Source: CAZIDL01 sp964537825 (GTDB lineage: Bacteria > Bacteroidota > Bacteroidia > Flavobacteriales_D > CAYVSK01). Taken from it: DNA of 18,225 bases. This document shows positions 14,604-18,225 of this stretch, piece by piece; position 1 is the first letter of the stretch, and each line of letters opens with the position of its first letter. The translations under genes were made by a program, and so were the position numbers. The stretch is from assembly GCA_964537825.1 (NCBI GenBank), contig CAZIDL010000052.1:1-18225 (forward strand), written 5' to 3'. Below the pieces are notes generated by a model. That model searched no databases. It saw nothing but the letters and a program-made list of their open reading frames with translations, and was not told where the DNA came from.

Positions 14604-15275
14604 TCATTCATTCTCGGAGGCTGCATCATCGCTGCTTGAAGCATCTGAAGAAGATGAAGCAGCTTGAGCCGAGACCAATCCGAGTTCCTCATCAGATTTG
14701 CCTGAGAAAGGCGGATAGATGTCGGACATATGGAGCATGTAAAGATTCACCCGAGCTCCCCAACGGAGGGTACCGACCACGAATTCGTGCATCCCCTGAG
14801 GATATCTTCCCGTGATCAGGATCGCAAAGAACGCGATGATGGTCACGAACTGAACGCCGATCATGCGGAAGAAAAGGACGAACATGTGCGGGATCACCAC
14901 ATAGATCACTCCAAAGAGCTGCCGGAGGATGGTCAGTCCTCTGCTGATCTGCTCGGGGTATTCGAGTTCGAACGTTGTCTTGTCATCCTCCGCATTCAAA
15001 CCAAATGCGGGATATCCATCACAAAGATGCAGCATGCGTGCCTGGACCCTTAGCTGCCACCGCATGAACTTTTCCTGGAAGCGGTACATTCCCTCTGGAT
15101 AGCGCCCCGTAATGAGGACCGCAAAGAAAGCGATGACGCTAACGACTTGGGACGCAATACCTACGAAAAAGAGGAGGAATGCATGAGGGATCATGATATA
15201 AATGACCCCAAAGAGTTGACGAAGGAGTACTTCACCCCTGGAATAACTTTCCTGGTGTTCTACATGGAACTTCAT
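14604..15275 (-). CDS. Double DUF4389-like membrane protein, copy A
   Basis: A 223-residue paralogue of the downstream gene with the same two-unit build (about 1-92 and 102-193). Repeated blocks are YSRGEVLLRQLFGVIYIMIPH and ISRGLTILRQLF with IYVVIPH, then LITGRYPEG and LITGRYPQG, RW, and YPAFG or YPPFSG. The tail is again YPPFSGKSDEELG followed by a Ser/Asp-rich stretch. Starts MKFHVEHQES, versus MKFHIEHQET in copy B, which confirms the chosen ATG at 15275. The 89-bp upstream gap (15276-15364) is A/T-rich and should hold the promoter. Cellular role unknown; likely inner membrane with the acidic tail exposed. Confidence 0.87.
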   Translation of the reverse strand: MKFHVEHQESYSRGEVLLRQLFGVIYIMIPHAFLLFFVGIASQVVSVIAFFAVLITGRYPEGMYRFQEKFMRWQLRVQARMLHLCDGYPAFGLNAEDDKTTFELEYPEQISRGLTILRQLFGVIYVVIPHMFVLFFRMIGVQFVTIIAFFAILITGRYPQGMHEFVVGTLRWGARVNLYMLHMSDIYPPFSGKSDEELGLVSAQAASSSSDASSSDDAASENE

Positions 15276-15329
15276 GATGGATCCTTTTTTGATTTCGATA
15301 CCAAAAAAAAACAGGCTTTAAGAGAAATC

Positions 15330-15337
15330 CAAATTCA
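15330..15337 (-). promoter_or_regulatory. Weak -7-like box (TGAATTTG) upstream of the DUF4389 pair
   Basis: The minus strand reads TGAATTTG, seven of eight positions of TAnnTTTG, 54 bp before the ATG at 15275. The surrounding 89-bp gap has several A/T homopolymer tracts (15303-15311, 15340-15346) that could act as an upstream element. No -33 TTG was found at the right distance. Confidence 0.25.
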
Positions 15338-15364
15338 TCGAAAAAAGTTTGTATTTCGTTGGCC

Positions 15365-17107
15365 TTATAATGCTATTCGTGGAGATTTTGAGCTTTTCCA
15401 AGCTCTGAGGGATCCCATAGGGTCATCGTCCGTGCTCGAGGGAATTTGCAGGCGATGCTCTTGGAAAAGAGCTTCGTCAGCGGGCTGAACTTCCCGCTCG
15501 AGGATCCTACCATCCCTTACAAGGGTCATGGTCATCCTTGCGCCACCGAAATAGGCGGTCCAAGCCGCCAGGTTCTCTGCGTTCACTTCATAGCCGTTCA
15601 CTCCGAGGATCCGATCCCCTAACTCCAAACCTGCTTTTTGAGCCGGGCTTCCCGGAAGGATCAAGGAAATGGAAGGGGAGCCTTTCTCACGTTTCGTACG
15701 GAACCCGAGCCAGGCCTCGTGAAAGCGTTCCTTGGGAAAAGCCTCCCACTCGATACCGAGGTGTTGAAGACATAAGCGAAGCTTTCGGCTATAGTCCACC
15801 GCACCATCCACATGGTCCCGGAAGAAATTCTGAAAAGAAGCCCCGGATACTTCCTCGACCAATTCGATCAGGTCTTCCTCTTCGAATCCTTCCCCTTTTA
15901 GAGCATATTCTTCATAAAGCCTCCGGATGACATCATCCAATGACCGTTCATCGTGCGTGTCCTTACGAATCAGGACATCGAGCATGAAAGCGATCAATGC
16001 CCCTTCATTGTAAATGGATACTTTACGGCCAGGCACATCACGGTCGTATCCGTCCAACCAGGTATCGAAGGAAGAATCGGCGACAGAAAGGTTGTGCCGT
16101 CCCGGGTCATCATAATGGCGTTGGACCAGAGCACCCAGCTTTTCCAGGTATCGCTCGGTGGAATAAAAGCCCGAACGTAGGAGCATCTGGTCACCCATAT
16201 AGGTGGTCACCCCTTCGGCAACATACCCCAAACGGGTATAGTTCTCGCGGGTAAAGTCATAAGGCATCATGGCCGAAGGGCGGATCCGCTTCACATTCCA
16301 GGTATGGTAGAGTTCGTGGGATGATATCGCTACGAGGTCTTCGTATCCTTTTTCCTCCTGGAGCTCATACGAAGGCCCTAGCACGATCACGGTACTATTG
16401 CAATGCTCAACGCCATGACGTGTCTGATAAGGGAGGACCTGAAAGAGAAAATGGTATTCATCCACCGGAAATGTTCCGAAAGCGGCGATCTGTTCAGCGA
16501 TAAAGCCCCTGAAGTCCCGTTCGAGGATGCCGAAGTCCGGTCTGCATTCACCCTGAAAGACCAGATGGAAACGTACGCCGTCCTGATCGAAGCTGTGCCA
16601 TTTCATACCAGCACTTGCGATCAAGGAGCCGTCCATCAATTCTTGAAGGTCCCTGGCAGCCAAAGTCCGTTCGCTTTCCTTGCTCAGCCCCGTAGCAATT
16701 TTATAATTCTTCGGAAGCTCCAGTTCGATCCGATGCATTTCTTCCGCGCGGTCAGGAAGGTAGACCAAGGAGCTGACCGGGTTCAGATAGAGCTGTTCTT
16801 CGTCCACATAGGTCGATCCGGCGTTCATTTCGTGTGCATAATAGATGTAGCGGACGGTGACCGCAGTACTCCCTTCGCTCTTAACCCTCCACCGATCTTT
16901 TTCCGTTTTAAAGAGCTCGAGGGAGCCACCTTCTTCATCGAATGCCTCCATCCGCATAACGTTCCGGGCAAAATGCGCCATCTGATACCGCCCGGGTCGC
17001 CAAGCCGGCATTTGAAGGTCGAATTCGTTCGCTCGGACCTCCTCGATATGGAGTTCGATCCGGAGGAAATGTTGGTTCGGGTCTTTACAGGAGATCGTGT
17101 AATGCAT
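15365..17107 (-). CDS. M61-family metallopeptidase (glycyl aminopeptidase-like) with PDZ domain
   Basis: A 580-residue gluzincin protease. An N-terminal beta domain (about 1-165) has the M61 PAWRPGRYQMAHFARNV block (34-50). The catalytic zinc site is HELYH (264-268) in SSHELYHTWNVKRIRP, with the downstream glutamate E298 in YVAEGVTTYMGD. The C-terminal PDZ domain is at about 470-545 (ISLILPGSPAQKAGLELGDRILGVNGYEV). No signal peptide is seen, so the enzyme is probably cytoplasmic; family members release N-terminal Gly or Ala, or act as broader aminopeptidases. The ATG at 17107 is supported by the family start region; a CTAAATTCG element (17129-17136) resembles a -7 box with one mismatch. Divergent from the ACMSD gene and 89 bp upstream of the DUF4389 pair. 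Confidence 0.93.
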   Translation of the reverse strand: MHYTISCKDPNQHFLRIELHIEEVRANEFDLQMPAWRPGRYQMAHFARNVMRMEAFDEEGGSLELFKTEKDRWRVKSEGSTAVTVRYIYYAHEMNAGSTYVDEEQLYLNPVSSLVYLPDRAEEMHRIELELPKNYKIATGLSKESERTLAARDLQELMDGSLIASAGMKWHSFDQDGVRFHLVFQGECRPDFGILERDFRGFIAEQIAAFGTFPVDEYHFLFQVLPYQTRHGVEHCNSTVIVLGPSYELQEEKGYEDLVAISSHELYHTWNVKRIRPSAMMPYDFTRENYTRLGYVAEGVTTYMGDQMLLRSGFYSTERYLEKLGALVQRHYDDPGRHNLSVADSSFDTWLDGYDRDVPGRKVSIYNEGALIAFMLDVLIRKDTHDERSLDDVIRRLYEEYALKGEGFEEEDLIELVEEVSGASFQNFFRDHVDGAVDYSRKLRLCLQHLGIEWEAFPKERFHEAWLGFRTKREKGSPSISLILPGSPAQKAGLELGDRILGVNGYEVNAENLAAWTAYFGGARMTMTLVRDGRILEREVQPADEALFQEHRLQIPSSTDDDPMGSLRAWKSSKSPRIAL

Positions 17108-17215
17108 CTTGTCAGATCTTAGAGACTTCGAATTTAGAGGGTTCTGACCATTCGTTCAGATACGTGTTCTGTATCCATCTGATCGTAGGTCCGGTATTTG
17201 GAACAGGGATGGCCC

Positions 17216-17225
17216 GGATCGATCC
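17216..17225. promoter_or_regulatory. Perfect 10-bp palindrome next to the ACMSD promoter
   Basis: GGATCGATCC is a perfect inverted repeat ending 2 bp before the -7 box at 17228. It could be a small operator, but GATC is frequent in this genome, so chance is possible. Confidence 0.3.
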
Positions 17226-17227
17226 CT

Positions 17228-17235
17228 TATATTTG
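17228..17235 (+). promoter_or_regulatory. Bacteroidota -7 box (TATATTTG) of the ACMSD gene
   Basis: Perfect match to TAnnTTTG. Only 7 bp separate it from the TTG at 17243 and 19 bp from the ATG at 17255, so the mRNA would be leaderless or nearly so for the TTG start. TTTG at 17197-17200 is 27 bp upstream, too far for a standard -33 element. Confidence 0.45.
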
Positions 17236-17242
17236 ACACGCT

Positions 17243-18225
17243 TTGCGGATCGACATGCACAGCCATATCATCCCTGAACAGTTGCCGGATTTTGCTGGAA
17301 GGTTCGGTTACGATGGGTTCATTCATCTGGAGCACCACAAGGAAGGGGCAGCTTGGATGAAGAAAGGGGATGAATATTTCCGCGAGATCAAGGTGAATTG
17401 CTGGGATCCCCAAAAGCGTTTCGAGGACATGGAGCGCACAGGGATCGACATGCAGGTGGTCTGTACGATCCCCGTTCTTTTCAGCTATTGGGCTAAGCCG
17501 CAGGATGGGCTCGAAGTGGCCCGTTTCCTGAACGACGACCTGGCGAGGACCGTCCAAAAGCATCCCGACCGTTTCATCGGCTTGGGGACGCTTCCGATGC
17601 AGGACCCTGAACTGGCCTGCCGGGAACTCGAACGTTGTATCAAGGAGCTCGGGATTAAAGGGGTTCAGATCGGTTCGAATATCAATGGCACGAACCTGAA
17701 CCATGCATCTCTTCAGCCGGTCTTCGAGGTCGCCGAGAAGCTTGGCGCTGCCATTCTCGTCCACCCTTGGGATATGATCGGGAGGTCTGAAATGCCCGAT
17801 TATTGGCTTCCTTGGTTGGTCGGAATGCCGGCCGAGACCTCCCGAGCGATCTGCTCGATGATCTTCGGGGGGGTTTTTGAACGGTACCCCCAGCTCAGGG
17901 TCTGCTTCTCACACGGAGGGGGGTCCTTCCCCGGAACGATCGGACGCATCGAGCATGGCTTCAACGGCCGCCCGGACCTTGTGGCGGTGGATAACGACCG
18001 GAATCCCCGCGAGTACTGCGGGCACTTCTGGGTGGACAGCATCGTCTTCGACAGCAAGCAGATGGAATTGATCCTGGACCTCTTCGGGTCCGAGCGGATC
18101 TGCCTCGGATCGGACTATCCCTTTCCACTCGGGGAACTGAACACCGGCCAACTGATCGACAGCATGAAGCTCGATCAGGCCACCAAGAACGACCTCTTAC
18201 AGAACGCGGCCATGCAATGGCTGGG
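17243..18225 (+). CDS. ACMSD: 2-amino-3-carboxymuconate-6-semialdehyde decarboxylase (ACMSD), C-terminal end beyond window
   Basis: Amidohydrolase-fold decarboxylase of the tryptophan-kynurenine pathway: it removes CO2 from ACMS, diverting carbon from quinolinate/NAD synthesis to 2-aminomuconate semialdehyde. 327 full residues are visible of an expected 335 or so. Metal ligands are H6 and H8 in DMHSHI, H174 in LVHPWDM, H224 in FSHGGG and D291 in GSDYPFPLGEL; R47 and W191 are also in place. With the TTG start these numbers coincide with those I remember for human ACMSD (H6, H8, R47, H174, W191, H224, D291), and the N-terminus MRIDMHSHI matches the human MKIDMHSHI. An in-frame TGA at 17234-17236 rules out anything longer; ATG at 17255 is the only other choice and would begin MHSH. 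Highly similar throughout (CTIPVLFSYWAKP, GLGTLPMQ, YWLPWLVGMPAET). Other pathway genes probably lie to the right. Confidence 0.93.
   Translation, partial: MRIDMHSHIIPEQLPDFAGRFGYDGFIHLEHHKEGAAWMKKGDEYFREIKVNCWDPQKRFEDMERTGIDMQVVCTIPVLFSYWAKPQDGLEVARFLNDDLARTVQKHPDRFIGLGTLPMQDPELACRELERCIKELGIKGVQIGSNINGTNLNHASLQPVFEVAEKLGAAILVHPWDMIGRSEMPDYWLPWLVGMPAETSRAICSMIFGGVFERYPQLRVCFSHGGGSFPGTIGRIEHGFNGRPDLVAVDNDRNPREYCGHFWVDSIVFDSKQMELILDLFGSERICLGSDYPFPLGELNTGQLIDSMKLDQATKNDLLQNAAMQWL

Noticed and set aside
15301..15364. Possible terminator or small RNA in the A/T-rich gap after the M61 gene
   Set aside because: Homopolymer A and T tracts are present but no stable GC-containing stem could be drawn, so no terminator or RNA gene is called.
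1..18225. Mobile element, CRISPR array, tRNA or defence system
   Set aside because: No transposase, integrase, direct-repeat array, tRNA-like cloverleaf or nuclease/helicase defence gene could be found on either strand.

Overview
The window reads as chromosome of a member of the Bacteroidota, most likely a Flavobacteriales-type lineage with roughly 50% GC. The evidence is the gene content: a Bacteroidota-type LptD, the small family usually misnamed 'ABC transporter ATPase', a WCGD single-cysteine thioredoxin-fold protein, an N-terminal carboxypeptidase-regulatory-like domain followed by Lys/Glu-rich TPR-like repeats, and promoter elements resembling the Bacteroidota -7 box TAnnTTTG. A run of 10 N at 10620-10629 shows that this is a scaffolded draft assembly. 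I see no tRNA, rRNA, CRISPR array, insertion sequence, integrase or phage gene.

Layout, left to right. (1) 1-929, minus: the 5' part of an exported CRD/TPR-like repeat protein that runs off the left edge. (2) 1006-2145, plus: a divergent FAD-dependent (DAO-type) oxidoreductase. (3) 2146-9305, minus: eight tightly packed genes that look like one operon. In transcription order they are N-acetylmuramoyl-L-alanine amidase with a SPOR-like tail, MCE/MlaD-type lipid-transport protein, membrane 4Fe-4S protein, CCG-domain HdrB-like protein, 'ABC transporter ATPase' family protein, PlsC-type acyltransferase, single-cysteine thioredoxin-like protein and HD phosphohydrolase. Gaps are 27 bp or less and one junction overlaps. 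(4) 9292-12385, plus: lptD, whose 5' end overlaps that of the amidase on the other strand, then ridA. (5) 12391-13747, minus: M48 metallopeptidase preceded by a Tic20/DUF4870-like membrane protein. (6) 13805-13839: a strong terminator. (7) 13858-15275, minus: two tandem paralogues, each with two DUF4389-like membrane domains. (8) 15365-17107, minus: M61 aminopeptidase with a PDZ domain. (9) 17243 to the right edge, plus: ACMSD, the tryptophan/kynurenine-pathway decarboxylase, missing only its C-terminal end.

The centre of the window is an envelope-biogenesis locus. LptD inserts LPS in the outer membrane, the MCE protein should carry lipid between the membranes, PlsC makes phosphatidic acid and the amidase cuts peptidoglycan. 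An iron-sulphur electron-transfer pair is embedded in the same operon with no obvious role there; that pairing and the doubled DUF4389 cassette are the most interesting unexplained items. Stretches of more than 300 bases without a gene: none. The longest intergenic gap is about 135 bp (17108-17242).
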